NCBI GenBank assembly: GCA_013287275.1
Contig: JABDED010000001.1
Span: forward strand, 231,511-295,510
Reading direction: 5' to 3'
DNA from: Betaproteobacteria bacterium
GTDB taxonomy: Bacteria > Pseudomonadota > Gammaproteobacteria > Burkholderiales > Burkholderiaceae_D
DNA length: 64,000 bases
The translations under genes and the position numbers were made by a program. This document shows positions 1 to 10,073 of this stretch, one piece after another (position 1 is the first letter of the stretch; every line of letters starts with the position of its first letter). The notes beneath the pieces are model-generated. The model was not told the DNA's origin. It did no database searches and was given only the letters and a program-made list of their open reading frames with translations.

Positions 1-375
1 CGGGATTTCCTGTTTGATTTGCAGGGTATCAAGATCGAATACTGTGACCGAGCTGGAGGCTCCATTGCTGGTAAAGCCCAATTTAAGGTCCTGTGCAAAA
101 GCGACGCCGTGGACGCCCTTGGTGCCGGGAACCTCCCCTATCTGTTTGCCGGACGGAAGTTCCAGCACCTGTACGCGGTCTCCCCTCGAAATAAATAAGC
201 GATGGCGCACTACATCGATATCTGTGTAGTCCCATTTGCTGGCATCCCCCAGTGTCCAGTGGTCCAATACCGCATAGCGGGTTTCTGCGGCGTAGCTTGA
301 AACTTGTGACAAGGGCGCGGCCAGCGTTGCAGCAACAAATAAAACAGCTTTGATGTTGTTGGTCTTCATAGTCAT
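1..375 (-). CDS. YncE-like beta-propeller protein, partial (N-terminal 125 residues)
   Basis: The reading frame runs off the left edge of the window, so only the N-terminus is visible. It opens with a signal peptide (roughly residues 1-27, hydrophobic VLFVAATLAAPL then an AA-type cleavage region), so the product is periplasmic or exported. The mature part has repeats like 'RLFISRGDRVQVLEL' and 'GASSSVTVFDLDTLQ', the blade pattern of YncE/YVTN seven-bladed propellers. ATG at 375 is preferred over ATG at 369 because GAGG lies 5 bases upstream of it. The gene begins 13 bases after the stop of the TonB-dependent receptor and is probably in its operon. In E. coli yncE is likewise a neighbour of a TonB-dependent receptor gene (yncD). 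The ligand is unknown. Confidence 0.75.
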   Translation of the reverse strand, partial: MTMKTNNIKAVLFVAATLAAPLSQVSSYAAETRYAVLDHWTLGDASKWDYTDIDVVRHRLFISRGDRVQVLELPSGKQIGEVPGTKGVHGVAFAQDLKLGFTSNGASSSVTVFDLDTLQIKQEIP

Positions 376-388
376 TTATTCCTCGTGA

Positions 389-3022
389 TTAATAGTTCAA
401 AGTCAGGCCAAGCTGGTAGGTAGCGCCGTAGAATTCACGCTGGATGGTGCGGCCCGAGCCGGCCTCTACAAATTTCAGCGGCGTGTCCGTTAAATTTTTT
501 GCGTTGAAATAGATCGACAGGTTGTCGTTAATGGCGTAAGAGCTGCCGAAATCTACCGACATGCGCGGTTCGGAGAACACATCTGTGGCACTGCTGCCGC
601 CTATTGCCCACAGGTTGCGCGATACATAGTAGGCGCCAAGCCGCAAGTTAAGACCCTGTTTCTCGTAGAAAACGTTGGCATTGGCGGTATTCTTGGAGGT
701 CGATGGCATGCTCGAATGCTCGCCGGGGCGAATTTCAAATTTCGAATCCACGTAGGTGTAATTGACGCCGGCACCCAGTCCGCTTCAGATACCAGGCAGT
801 TGCTTGAACCTTTGCTCGTAGTTGAACTCCAGCCCGGTCGCCCGCGATTTGCTGATATTTGTATAAGAAAATACGCGTGCTGTGCCGACGAATCCTGCAA
901 ACAATCCGTTATTGGGGAAGGTTTGGTTAGTCACATTACTGGCGATATAGTTGCTGATTTCCTTGTCAAACAGGCCGACAGAAATGATTCCCGAGTTAGG
1001 CAAATATTTTTCTAACGTGAAGTCGAAAGAATTGGCGGTAATCGGTTTTAATCCAGGATTACCTTGCGAAACAATATTTGCGCTGGGATCGATGTTCAAT
1101 GATGCGTTAACCTGGTTGAACCCTGGTCGCGCAATCGTTGAGGAAAATGCCGCGCGCAACAAGGTCGATGGTTCTATTTCATAGCGCGCCTGTACGCTCG
1201 GGAAGAAATTTGTATAGCTCTTGTCCTGGCTGCTAGGCGCTATAAATGCATTGCCGCCAGCGTCCACCCCTTTGGAGTTGGCGTCATAAGAAGATCGCGT
1301 AGTTTCTACACGCAATCCCGTCACCACACCAAGCTTTCCGGATTTCATCTGGTACTGGCCATAGAGAGCATAGACATCCTCTTTGTCCTTCTGGTATTGG
1401 AGCGCGGCATTGATGCGGTCATTGGCGCTAATCGCCTGGTTTGCCGCCAATACGTTTTGCAGATAGTCCGGAGTCAGTTGCGGGCCGTTTTGATAAGCGC
1501 CGTCGTAGAAGCTGATATTGGGACCTGAAGAAGCGGAAGTCAGTGGAATGGAAGGGATCCCTGCATACGAGTACGGCTGCCCCGCAACTTCACGAGTACG
1601 CATTCTGGCACTGGCGCCGGTCTTGATGCTCTCCTCCTCGAAATTCCCCCAATTCACAGGCAATTTCATATTCGCAGCGAGGGACCACTCCTTATCCGTG
1701 ATGTTCATCGTACTGTTTTGAAATTTAACCAGGTTGTAATTGGCGGGATTCAGATAATCTGTGCCTGACACGCTGAAGGCGGGCGTGTTGCCCTTGCCGA
1801 GATTGTTGTAGTTGACGGCGGGCGGAGTGACGGTGGTCCCATTCACTATAAAAGGTATTCCGGCAGCGGGTGTATAGTTGAAGTCGGAATTGTAGTCGTG
1901 CTTTTTGTCATACGAGCCTTCAGTGAATCCCAGGCGGTAATCCAGGGTGCCGGCATCCATGACATTTTTTCCGCCGACGACAAATACTTTATTGTCGATC
2001 GTTTCTTTTTCCTGGCGCAGCGTTTTGTCGAATCCGTTGGCGCTCAAGCCATCGATAAATCCGCCTGCGGTGGCGGCCGGATTTCCGTCTGGAGTTACCG
2101 TCAGGCGCTGACGCAATACCGTTTCGGTATATCCGGCATCAAACGCGCGGACGTAGTAACTATTCCTGGCGTCGGGCTGGTATCCCAGATCGATACCGAC
2201 GCCATGGCGCTTGCGATTGTATTGATACCAGCGTTGATCCCAGCCGGCATAAGCAAGCGGAGAATGTGTGCCGTCGTCAAGAAAAGCCGGCTCCACGTCA
2301 TCTATGCCGCGCTTGTCTTCATAATAGGTTCCCGTTACGACAAGGGAAAATGGATTATCTGAATAAGCGCTGATACCGGACCGGGTCGGACCGTTCCCGC
2401 CGAAACGGCCGCCTCCCGAAAAAGACAGGTCGGCAATATTGGTTCCCCTTAGGGCTTCTCGCCCGGTGCCCACCCTCCCCTCAAAGAACGGCTTGCCATT
2501 GGCGGGAGCTGTCTTCGGTGTGATTTCTATCGTGCCTCCCAATGCTTCGGCATCCTGCTCAGGAAGATTAGTTTTGGTGACCGTAATGGCGCCGACGAGT
2601 CCGGTAGGGATTGCATCGAGCGCAACCGCACGGCCGCCGCCAAAAGGGGAGGCATTATTCGAAGGCGGCAAGCGTAGGCCGCCGAAGGTGGTACTGTTCA
2701 AATCGGCATCCAAACCGCGGATATTGATGAACCGTCCCTCGCCAGTATCTGTTTCCAGGGAAATGCCCGGGATGCGCCGCACCGACTCAGCGACATTCAC
2801 ATCAGGCAGCTTTCTCATTTCTTCAACTGTCATGAGGTTGATCAGGTTTGATGCTTCTTCCTGGGCTTTGCGTGCAACGCCATTCGAGGTTCGTTGCGCA
2901 TCGATTACCACGGTCTCGATCGCAGACCTTGGCGCGGCTTCATCTGCAGCAAAAGCGGCAGATATAAAAAGCTGCGAGATTAAAATGGCGATAACTGTTT
3001 TTTGGATTGAGGGAGCGCGCAT
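389..3022 (-). pseudogene. TonB-dependent outer-membrane receptor interrupted by an in-frame TGA
   Basis: This encodes a TonB-dependent receptor, an outer-membrane barrel that imports a ligand using TonB energy. Starting at ATG 3022 gives a signal peptide (MRAPSIQKTVIAILISQLFI, ending AFAADEA). The plug domain follows (residues about 40-190, with 'LPDVNVAESVRRIPGISLE' and 'INIRGLD'), resembling the Xanthomonas/Caulobacter-type TonB receptor family, then barrel strands. A TGA at 785-787 (codon 746) stops the frame, but the same frame continues without a shift for another 131 residues ('SGLGAGVNYTYVDSKFE') and ends in LTLNY, the aromatic-ended last strand needed for barrel assembly. The intact protein would be about 877 residues. 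A single-base change such as TTA to TGA explains it. It is either a nonsense mutation or a sequencing error. The upstream frame extends to 3181 but without a signal peptide at that start. Confidence 0.85.
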
Positions 3023-3645
3023 GATTTGTCCGGATAAGGTAAGGAATCTATGTTGGCAAGGCCTAGTGGAATAGCAATTTAAAAAATAAAATGCTTTCTT
3101 AAAACATCCGCCATCAGAGTTGATCTTCGCTACAAGAAACCTGGACAGAGTTCTCATGAGTAAAAAGTTGAATCGCTTCAAATTGCCTGGAACCCAATCG
3201 AAAGCAACAGAAACGCGAATGGCTTCCTACTTCTTTCCACTAAACTGAGCGCATCTTAGGGAGCATTTATGACTGGAGAAATACAGCTTGCCGGTATCGA
3301 TATTGGTGTTGTATTTGCAGAAACTTAAGGAGTTTTTAAGTCTTGCTATTGCAGAATGATGGAGATTTTATTGAAATTTTTTTGGGGGGGGAGCACGACG
3401 AGAAGAAAATGACGTTCGGCTGGCAAGACGGGCCTCCAGGGGAAATGGCATACTGTTCGCCTGAAAAAAGTCTGACCTCATTGATCCCTCAGCTCCGCCA
3501 GACTCCATATCAACATGCTCAGGAATGCCTTGGACGAAGCCCGACCACGCCAGGCAAAAGTGCGCATTCGGCAAGACAAAGGTATGATAGCGGCATTCGG
3601 CCGTCTTTCAATTCAATCATAGCCTTTGCCTTTTTCGCACCTTCG
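3023..3645. other. Intergenic region between TonB receptor and nudC
   Basis: About 620 bases between divergent genes, expected to hold both promoters. No recognised gene is seen. A 19-codon frame at 3269-3328 has a good ribosome site (AGGGAG 5 bases before the ATG) but resembles nothing known. A T7-G8 homopolymer stretch lies near 3377-3391. The nudC frame stays open upstream to a TTG at 3343, but the added about 100 residues look non-coding (low complexity and no family match). Confidence 0.5.
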
Positions 3646-4467
3646 ATGACCATGCTCAAGACTCCCGCCCAATTCCAGTTGCTTTTGCATCCGCAAGAGT
3701 CTGCCAACCCGCTTTCATTCATCTTTCGCGGTGATGAATTACTGGTGCGCACTGCCGACCTGAGTTTGCCGGATGCGGCTATAAGCGCAAGCCTGGAAAT
3801 CAATGACGGCGATATCCATCCTCTGGGCTTGTTAGGGCAGCGTTATTGCCGCACCGCCTGGGTCGCGAAGGATGCCGAGGCGCCGGCCGGCCATGCCTAT
3901 ACCAAGCTGCGCGCGCTGTTTGGCGAAATGGATGACGATCTGCTCGGCGTTGCCGGCCGGGCTTTCCAGGTTGCAGAATGGGCGCGCTCCCACAAGTATT
4001 GCGGCACTTGCGCAACTCCAATGAAACTGGCCGCCGGCGAGCGCTGCTTCAAGTGCCCGGCGTGCGGCATGGTCGCCTATCCGCGCATATCACCGGCCAT
4101 GATGGTGCTGATCAAGAAAGGCGAGCACATCCTGCTGGCCAAGCATGTGGCCTCGCCGACGGCGCGTTATGTGCCGCTGGCCGGCTTCCTGGAAGCCGGC
4201 GAATCGATAGAAGAAGCCATCCATCGCGAAGTCTTCGAGGAAGTCGGCCTGAAGGTCACTAATTTGCGCTATTTCGGCAGCCAGTCCTGGCCTTTCCCGC
4301 ATTCGCTGATGATCGCCTTTACCGCAGAATATGTGTCCGGCGACATCGTACAAGACCAGAATGAGATCGCCGACGCACAATGGTTCGGCCCGGGAAATCC
4401 GATACCGGATTATCCGGTCGGCGTCTCGGTATCCGGCGCCCTGGTCGATGCACACAGGCCTAAATAA
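3646..4467 (+). CDS. nudC: NAD(+) diphosphatase / RNA decapping Nudix hydrolase NudC
   Basis: NudC hydrolyses NAD(H) to NMN(H) and AMP and removes NAD caps from RNA. The 273-residue product has the family order. An N-terminal domain comes first, then a zinc ribbon with CGTC and CPAC cysteine pairs, then a full Nudix box (GFLEAGESIEEAIHREVFEE followed by VGL). Downstream is the NudC signature SQSWPFPHSLM, which distinguishes it from other Nudix enzymes. The start is ambiguous between ATG 3646 and ATG 3652; both give family-like lengths. The next gene follows after about 20 bases on the same strand. Confidence 0.93.
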   Translation: MTMLKTPAQFQLLLHPQESANPLSFIFRGDELLVRTADLSLPDAAISASLEINDGDIHPLGLLGQRYCRTAWVAKDAEAPAGHAYTKLRALFGEMDDDLLGVAGRAFQVAEWARSHKYCGTCATPMKLAAGERCFKCPACGMVAYPRISPAMMVLIKKGEHILLAKHVASPTARYVPLAGFLEAGESIEEAIHREVFEEVGLKVTNLRYFGSQSWPFPHSLMIAFTAEYVSGDIVQDQNEIADAQWFGPGNPIPDYPVGVSVSGALVDAHRPK

Positions 4468-4486
4468 TTATTAACCCAGGAATACT

Positions 4487-4753
4487 ATGCAAGACCCAAA
4501 AATGACAGACAGCAAGGGCCAGCCGGTTGCGGTAGGAGACATCATCCGCATCGTTTCCCTGAGCAAGCAGTTCATCAAGAGCTTTCCGGTAGAGGAGCGC
4601 ATCCTGATCGAATCCATGGCCGGTAATTTTTTCAAGATTGTCGACGTCGACGAATACGGCCAGCCTTGCGTGGTAAAGGAATGGCATGACGAGCATGGGA
4701 TGCTTCAAACCCATGTAATTGCGCTCGATCCTGAAGAGATGGAAAAGGTATAG
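4487..4753 (+). CDS. Conserved hypothetical small protein (88 aa)
   Basis: A small acidic cytosolic protein without signal peptide or membrane segment. It starts 20 bases after nudC, so the two are probably cotranscribed. AGGA lies 7 bases before the ATG. The pattern 'VGDIIRIVSLSKQFI' followed by 'NFFKIVDVDEYGQPCVVKEW' suggests a small beta-barrel fold with KOW/SH3-like strands, but this is only an impression from the residue pattern. I do not recognise a named family. Its codon use and coding length argue that it is real. Confidence 0.7.
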   Translation: MQDPKMTDSKGQPVAVGDIIRIVSLSKQFIKSFPVEERILIESMAGNFFKIVDVDEYGQPCVVKEWHDEHGMLQTHVIALDPEEMEKV

Positions 4754-4813
4754 CCGCGTTTTGTCCCTGCTTTTTGGCAGCGCTTTGAAGATTGGCAAGC
4801 ATAGCAGGTAGCC

Positions 4814-5698
4814 TCAGGCCTTTATCCCGCATCCTTGCAGGCAGGGATAAGTAAAGAAGATGAAATGGGCGGCATTCAGCAGAAAGTGCACTGCGATCGC
4901 CGCCTCGATCTTTTTGGTGATGTGGTAGGCGTACCCATAGCCGATGCCACCTATCGTCGCCAGCAGCACCAGGCTCATCCCGCCGCCCATATGTGCCAGG
5001 CCGAACAATACTGCACAAAATAGTGCGGCGAACAGGCCTCCCCATTTCAGCTTTTTCAGTAGCCTGGACAGCCTGTCTTGCAGGAATCCCCTGAAAAAAG
5101 CTTCTTCCGCAATACAGGTCAAAAACAGGTTAGCCAGCAAAAATACCGGCGTATAAGCCGGCAGCTTGAAGTCCGGTTGCAGATATCCCAAAGGGATTGC
5201 CGTCGCCATCACCAGTGCGATAGTCAACCCCGCCACCGGCAATGCCCGCCTGAGCACCTCTCCCAGTTCCGTCAAGGACGTCGAGCGCTTGCATAGAAAC
5301 GCCAGCAATACCAAGCCTACCGCTCCCTTGTCAAAATTGGCATATTGCTTGAATGCTGCCGCATCGGCAGAAAATCTGGCGTCGGCAATCAATATGGGGT
5401 TGTTGAAACCGGGAAGCTTGTGCATCGCCAGTGCTAGTGCGATCAGCATGGTGGCGGCGCCAAAAAGTACACGCTGCGTTCTGGGTGCCTTGGGGCGGAC
5501 TACCAGATAGGCGCTGCCGGTAAAAATCACCAGTGCCAGGACTGCAGGTAGCGTCAGTATATTGGTAAAAACGCCACTAATAATGCTGACGGCAAAAACC
5601 AGGAGCCAGGGATGAAAGGCAAATTTTGCTGTGACCGGAACAGGCTTCAGCCACGCGGCACAAATGGCGATACCTAGCAAAAGGAAGGTGATCAGCAA
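4814..5698 (-). CDS. CPBP-family intramembrane metalloprotease (CAAX protease-like)
   Basis: A polytopic inner-membrane protein of 294 residues with about eight hydrophobic segments. It carries the CPBP (ABI) motifs: EEAFFRGFLQDRL (the EExxxR motif), then FGLAHMGGG (FxxxH) and a distal HFLLNAAHF (HxxxN/B). These residues form the glutamate/histidine active site of Rce1-type proteases. Substrates in bacteria are mostly unknown. The start appears to be TTG at 5698, with AGGAC five bases upstream. It is convergent with the upstream 88-aa gene and tail-to-head with the M13 peptidase gene. Confidence 0.88.
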   Translation of the reverse strand: MLITFLLLGIAICAAWLKPVPVTAKFAFHPWLLVFAVSIISGVFTNILTLPAVLALVIFTGSAYLVVRPKAPRTQRVLFGAATMLIALALAMHKLPGFNNPILIADARFSADAAAFKQYANFDKGAVGLVLLAFLCKRSTSLTELGEVLRRALPVAGLTIALVMATAIPLGYLQPDFKLPAYTPVFLLANLFLTCIAEEAFFRGFLQDRLSRLLKKLKWGGLFAALFCAVLFGLAHMGGGMSLVLLATIGGIGYGYAYHITKKIEAAIAVHFLLNAAHFIFFTYPCLQGCGIKA

Positions 5699-5821
5699 TT
5701 CTTGTCCTGATATTTATTTATATATGGAGTTGAATTGTACAAGCTTGCGGCCTGAATGGCGATTCCGCGCATTACTGCCCTTCCCTCGCGCGCCAGTCGC
5801 AAGGGAAGGACTTGGAGCGTG

Positions 5822-7867
5822 TTACCAGATGTTCACGCGCTTGACATCCGGCCTGAGCGGAGAACTGGTGGCCGGACAATTAAAAGCCTGCGAGAATTCC
5901 GGCATGTTGGCGATAGGTCCCAATACCCGGTACTTTTCCGGCGCATGCGGATCGGTTGCCAGTTGCAGACGCAGTTTTTCATCGCGCATCAGGCCCCTGA
6001 AGCTCTGGGCGTTGGCGATAAAAAAGCGCTGCTCCACACTGAGTCCATCCACCTCTGCAGCTTGCGGCTTGCTGGCCTGGGCTTTTCTCAAGGCCTGCAG
6101 CGCGATCTTCATGCCGCCTAGATCGGCAATATTTTCGCCAGCGGTCAGCTTGCCGTTGATATGCAATTTATCGATAGGATTGAATTCATCGAATTGCTTT
6201 TCTATCGCCGTCACGCGCACCAGGAATTTTTTCTCGTCGTCCTTGGTCCACCAGCTTTTCAGATTGCCCTGCGCATCAAACTGGCGGCCTTCGTCGTCGA
6301 AAGCATGGGTCAGCTCATGGCCTATCGTCGCACCGGTATTGCCATAGTTGGCTGCTGCATCTGCATTCACGTGGTACAGCGGCGGCTGCAAAATCCCCGC
6401 CGGGAAGACCATCTCGTTCATGGTCGGATTGTAATAGGCATTCACGGTCGGCGGTGTCATGCCCCATTCGTTGCGGTCTATGGGCTTGCCGAGCTTGGCC
6501 AGATTGCGCTTGAATTCAAATTCTGCCGCGCGCATATTGTTGCCAGCATAGGAGGCGGGATCTATCTTCAAAGCGCTATAGTCGCGCCAGGTGTCCGGGT
6601 AGCCGATTTTTACGACCAGCGTATCCAGTTTTTTGTAGGCCTGCTGCTTGGTTGCTTCCGACATCCACTCCAGCTTGCTGATGCTGTCGCGCATCGCATC
6701 CTTGATATTGCCTACCATCTCCAGCACGCCGGCCTTAGCTTCTGGGCTGAAAAATTTGGCGACGTACAGCTCGCCCAGCGCCTCCCCCATGTTCGCATCG
6801 GTATTGGTCAGGATGCGCTTCCAGCGAGGCTGCAGTTCCTTGGTGCCTGCCAGTGTGCGGCCATAGAAATCAAAATTTGCATTAACAAAAGCTGAAGACA
6901 GGTCTTTCGCCCTGGCATTGACCAGGTGCCAGCGCAGATAGGTCTTCCAGTCCGCCAGCGGCAGGCTGTTCAGCATCTTTCCTGCCTCTGCAAAGAACTT
7001 CGGCTGGCCGACGTTGAACTGGCCAGGCTCGGCCAGGCCTATATCCTTGAAGTAAACACTCCAGGCGGTTTTCCCGTCGATTTTCTTCAGGCTGTTCAGA
7101 TCCAGCAAATGATAGCTGGCTTGCGGATCGCGTAGCTGCACCTTGGTCATCGATGCCTTGGCCAGCCGGGTTTCCAGCGCCATGACCGTCGCTGCGTTTT
7201 TCTTTGCGGCTTCCGGCGCATCGCCCAACAAGCCGAACATCTTCTCTACATGGGCCAGGTACTGCTTGCGGATCTCAACGGTTTTGGCATCGGCCTTCAG
7301 GTAATAATCGCGGTCCGGCAGGCCAAGGCCGCCCTGCGTGATTTGAGGAATGTAGCGGGTGGTTTTCTTGGCGTCCTGGTCCACATAGAAAGTGAACAGC
7401 GAGCCTACGCCGGTCTGGTGCTGCCTGGCGATCAGCGGCAGCAACTGGCTGCGGTCATTGACAGCGTTGACTTGCGCCAGCTCTTCCGCCAGGGGCTTGA
7501 TTCCTTCTGCCTCGATACGGGCCTCGTCCATGCCGCTGCGATAATACGATCCCACCAGGCGGGCAGCCAGGCTGCCGCTGTCCGGAGCGGCGGCAGCGGC
7601 TTCCGCGATCGCTTTCAGTGCGGTGAGATTGCGTTCGGTGACTTCGTCGTAGGCGCTATAGCGCGAACGGTCGGCCGGGATGGGATTCTCCGCTAGCCAT
7701 TTGCCATTGGAGTATTTGAAAAAATCCGTGCACGGGTCTGTGCTCTTGTCCATGGTCTGCGACTCCAGCACCAGGTTATTGCTGGTAGCGGCATGGCCGG
7801 ACAGCGAGAAACATAGCAGGGTCGCCGCCACGCTGCGGCGAAGGATGGTTTTTTTCTTTTGATTCAC
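5822..7867 (-). CDS. Secreted M13-family zinc metallopeptidase (PepO/neprilysin-like)
   Basis: A 681-residue zinc endopeptidase that cleaves oligopeptides in the periplasm or outside the cell. A signal peptide is visible (MNQKKKTILRRSVAATLLCF, ending GHAATS). The N-terminal M13 domain follows ('DPCTDFFKYSNGKW'). The catalytic part has HELTH at 517-521 and ENIAD with the third zinc ligand E578, plus 'NAYYNPTMNEMVFPAGILQP' for substrate binding. The C-terminus ends 'RVNIW', lacking the Cys of the usual CxVW ending. The start is GTG at 7867, chosen because AAGGG is placed correctly before it. It follows the CocE-like hydrolase gene by about 40 bases, probably one operon of exported peptidases. 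Confidence 0.93.
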   Translation of the reverse strand: MNQKKKTILRRSVAATLLCFSLSGHAATSNNLVLESQTMDKSTDPCTDFFKYSNGKWLAENPIPADRSRYSAYDEVTERNLTALKAIAEAAAAAPDSGSLAARLVGSYYRSGMDEARIEAEGIKPLAEELAQVNAVNDRSQLLPLIARQHQTGVGSLFTFYVDQDAKKTTRYIPQITQGGLGLPDRDYYLKADAKTVEIRKQYLAHVEKMFGLLGDAPEAAKKNAATVMALETRLAKASMTKVQLRDPQASYHLLDLNSLKKIDGKTAWSVYFKDIGLAEPGQFNVGQPKFFAEAGKMLNSLPLADWKTYLRWHLVNARAKDLSSAFVNANFDFYGRTLAGTKELQPRWKRILTNTDANMGEALGELYVAKFFSPEAKAGVLEMVGNIKDAMRDSISKLEWMSEATKQQAYKKLDTLVVKIGYPDTWRDYSALKIDPASYAGNNMRAAEFEFKRNLAKLGKPIDRNEWGMTPPTVNAYYNPTMNEMVFPAGILQPPLYHVNADAAANYGNTGATIGHELTHAFDDEGRQFDAQGNLKSWWTKDDEKKFLVRVTAIEKQFDEFNPIDKLHINGKLTAGENIADLGGMKIALQALRKAQASKPQAAEVDGLSVEQRFFIANAQSFRGLMRDEKLRLQLATDPHAPEKYRVLGPIANMPEFSQAFNCPATSSPLRPDVKRVNIW

Positions 7868-7908
7868 GGTATCCCTTTCGATGAATGGTTTTATTGTGTC
7901 TTATTTTC

Positions 7909-9915
7909 TTACTGCACTTGCGTTGCTGCCGGCATCACCTGTACTGCGATACCGGAAAACTGGGATGGTGCGTGGTATATCCTCTGCGTCGCTTTCTGGA
8001 AATCTTCCGCCCTGGCGTGCGGTATGTCCACAAAAGTTTGCGGATTCAGGTCTACCAGTGGAAACCAGGAGCTTTGTATCTGCACCATGATCCTGTGCCC
8101 GCGCCGGAAGGTATGGTTAATGTCCGGCATGCTGTAGCTCAGGCTCTCGACTTTCCCCGGTGTAAAAGGCTCGGCTTTTTCAAAGCTGTTGCGGAATTTG
8201 CCGCGCAGAGGCTCTCCGCGCACCAGTTGCTGGTAGCCGGCCATATTGACTGACGGCGGAGGAACGTCGTTCAAGCTTTCGACACCGGCCTTTGCCGCTG
8301 GGTATTCAGACGGATAGACGTCTATCAGTTTTACTACCCAGTCGGCGTCGGTGCCGGTCGTGGACACGAACAGCCTGGGCGCAACCGGGCCGACCAGGGT
8401 TACGTCCTCTTCCAGCACTGGGCTGCGGTAAACCAGCACATCCGGCCTGGTAGAGGCGAAACGCTGGTCGGACACCATGTATTCCTTGGGTACCGAATTG
8501 GTGGTATAGCCGACGAACGGCACCGGCTTATCAGGGTCGCTGACATATTCATCGTAGGCTGGAGCGTCCGCTGCCGGCTGCTGCCATGTCAGGCTGCCAC
8601 CCTTGCCCAGATACAGCATGCGCGCCTGTGCCTGCTGCGGCGGCCAGGCGGCATAGCTTTTCCAGATGTTGGTGCCGGTTTCAAATACCTGCGCTTCCGG
8701 CAGAGGTTTGGCCGCGCCATCCTTGCCGCCCTTCAGATATTGCTCAAAAAACGGGAATACGATGTTTTTGCGGTAGTAGTCCGAGGTCTTGGAGTCGAAA
8801 CTGACGTTGCCCAGCGCCTTACCGTCGTTGCGGGCCCAGCCGCCGTGTGACCACGGGCCGATGACCAGTCCATTATAAATGCCCGGGTTGTTTTTCTTGA
8901 TCGCGCGATAGGTGGTGAGCGGCCCTTGCGCGTCTTCAGCGTCATACCAGCCGCCTACCGTCAGCACTGCCGCGCGGATATTCTTCAAGTGGCTGGCGAT
9001 ATTGCGCGTTTTCCAGAACTCATCGTAGCTTGTGTGCTCTATGGTCGGCATCAGCAGTTCGCGCTGTTTTGCAGTCAATTTGCCAGTAATCTTCGGCAAG
9101 GTCTTCAGGGACAGGAAAAACTCATAACCGTCCTCGGTGCCGTAATCGAAATCGCCCCAGCGGCGTGGCAAGCTGGTGGGATTCTGTTCCTTGGTAAAAG
9201 CGGAATAAAAATCGAAATTGGCCGCCAGCATGAAGGCGCCGCCATGGTAAGAATCGTCCCCCATATACAGGTCAGTCACCGGCGCTTGCGGGGATGCCGC
9301 CTTGATCGCCGGGTGCGAGTCTATGATGCTGGCCGACGTATAAAAACCGCCATAGGAAATACCCCAGATGCCCACCTTGCCGTTATTGTTCGGCACGTTC
9401 TTCAACAGCCATTCCACCGTGTCATACATGTCCTGGCTTTCATTGCCCTCACCCGGCTCCCGGCTGGCTTTCTGGTGCGGCGTCATTTCCTGCCAGCTGC
9501 CTTCCGACATATAACGGCCGCGCACGTCCTGGCTGACAAAGATATAGCCACTGGTTTCAAAATCCCTGGATGGCCCCAGCGTGGCCGGATAATAATCCAC
9601 GCCATAATACGACTGTTCCTGGTCATGGACGCCAACGCCATAAGGAGTGCGGCCAATCAAAAAGGGATAGGACCTGGAACCGTCCTTGGGCACATAGACG
9701 ACAGTGAACAGCCGGGCGCCGTCGCGCATCGGGATGCGGTATTCATACTTGGTGTAATGTTCGCGCAGCTGGTATTTGGGGGATCCAGCGGAATCGGCCG
9801 CGTCGAGCATGGCCGATTGCACGGAAGTGCCGGCCAGGGCCGGGGAAGACAGCAAAAACAAGGAAAGCGGGAAAGCGGAAAGCAATGCAGGGAAAAGCTT
9901 GTAAAAACGAGCCAT
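7909..9915 (-). CDS. Exported CocE/NonD-family hydrolase (X-Pro dipeptidyl-peptidase S15-like)
   Basis: An alpha/beta-hydrolase of 668 residues with an N-terminal signal peptide (cleavage near residue 28, 'SSPALAG'). The serine nucleophile sits in GISYGG (Ser187). The flanking 'IDSHPAIKAASPQAPVTD' and the C-terminal jelly-roll ('PSVNMAGYQQLVRGE' to 'FRRGHRIMVQIQSSWFPLV') match the CocE/NonD and XPDAP C-terminal arrangement. Family members act on esters, amides such as beta-lactams, or X-Pro peptides; the substrate cannot be read from the sequence. Next to the M13 peptidase, a role in extracellular peptide degradation is plausible. Confidence 0.92.
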   Translation of the reverse strand: MARFYKLFPALLSAFPLSLFLLSSPALAGTSVQSAMLDAADSAGSPKYQLREHYTKYEYRIPMRDGARLFTVVYVPKDGSRSYPFLIGRTPYGVGVHDQEQSYYGVDYYPATLGPSRDFETSGYIFVSQDVRGRYMSEGSWQEMTPHQKASREPGEGNESQDMYDTVEWLLKNVPNNNGKVGIWGISYGGFYTSASIIDSHPAIKAASPQAPVTDLYMGDDSYHGGAFMLAANFDFYSAFTKEQNPTSLPRRWGDFDYGTEDGYEFFLSLKTLPKITGKLTAKQRELLMPTIEHTSYDEFWKTRNIASHLKNIRAAVLTVGGWYDAEDAQGPLTTYRAIKKNNPGIYNGLVIGPWSHGGWARNDGKALGNVSFDSKTSDYYRKNIVFPFFEQYLKGGKDGAAKPLPEAQVFETGTNIWKSYAAWPPQQAQARMLYLGKGGSLTWQQPAADAPAYDEYVSDPDKPVPFVGYTTNSVPKEYMVSDQRFASTRPDVLVYRSPVLEEDVTLVGPVAPRLFVSTTGTDADWVVKLIDVYPSEYPAAKAGVESLNDVPPPSVNMAGYQQLVRGEPLRGKFRNSFEKAEPFTPGKVESLSYSMPDINHTFRRGHRIMVQIQSSWFPLVDLNPQTFVDIPHARAEDFQKATQRIYHAPSQFSGIAVQVMPAATQVQ

Positions 9916-10073
9916 GGCTTCTTTCAGAATTTTTTATTTACAGGGCATTCGATGGATACTCTTGCCATTCCATCGTGAATAAACAGCATGCTAGGACACG
10001 ACCCGGTAGCCGAGGCTACCGACAGCAAGTGGTATAGACAGCTTATCCTGATTTTTTATCCCGGCTTTTCGCT

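Noticed and set aside
3269..3328. 19-codon frame with a good ribosome site
   Set aside because: Too short to judge, no recognisable peptide and no neighbour that would need a leader peptide; recorded only in the intergenic entry.
3343..3645. N-terminal extension of about 100 residues for NudC
   Set aside because: The frame is open to a TTG, but the residues look like translated spacer and NudC homology begins at 3646/3652.
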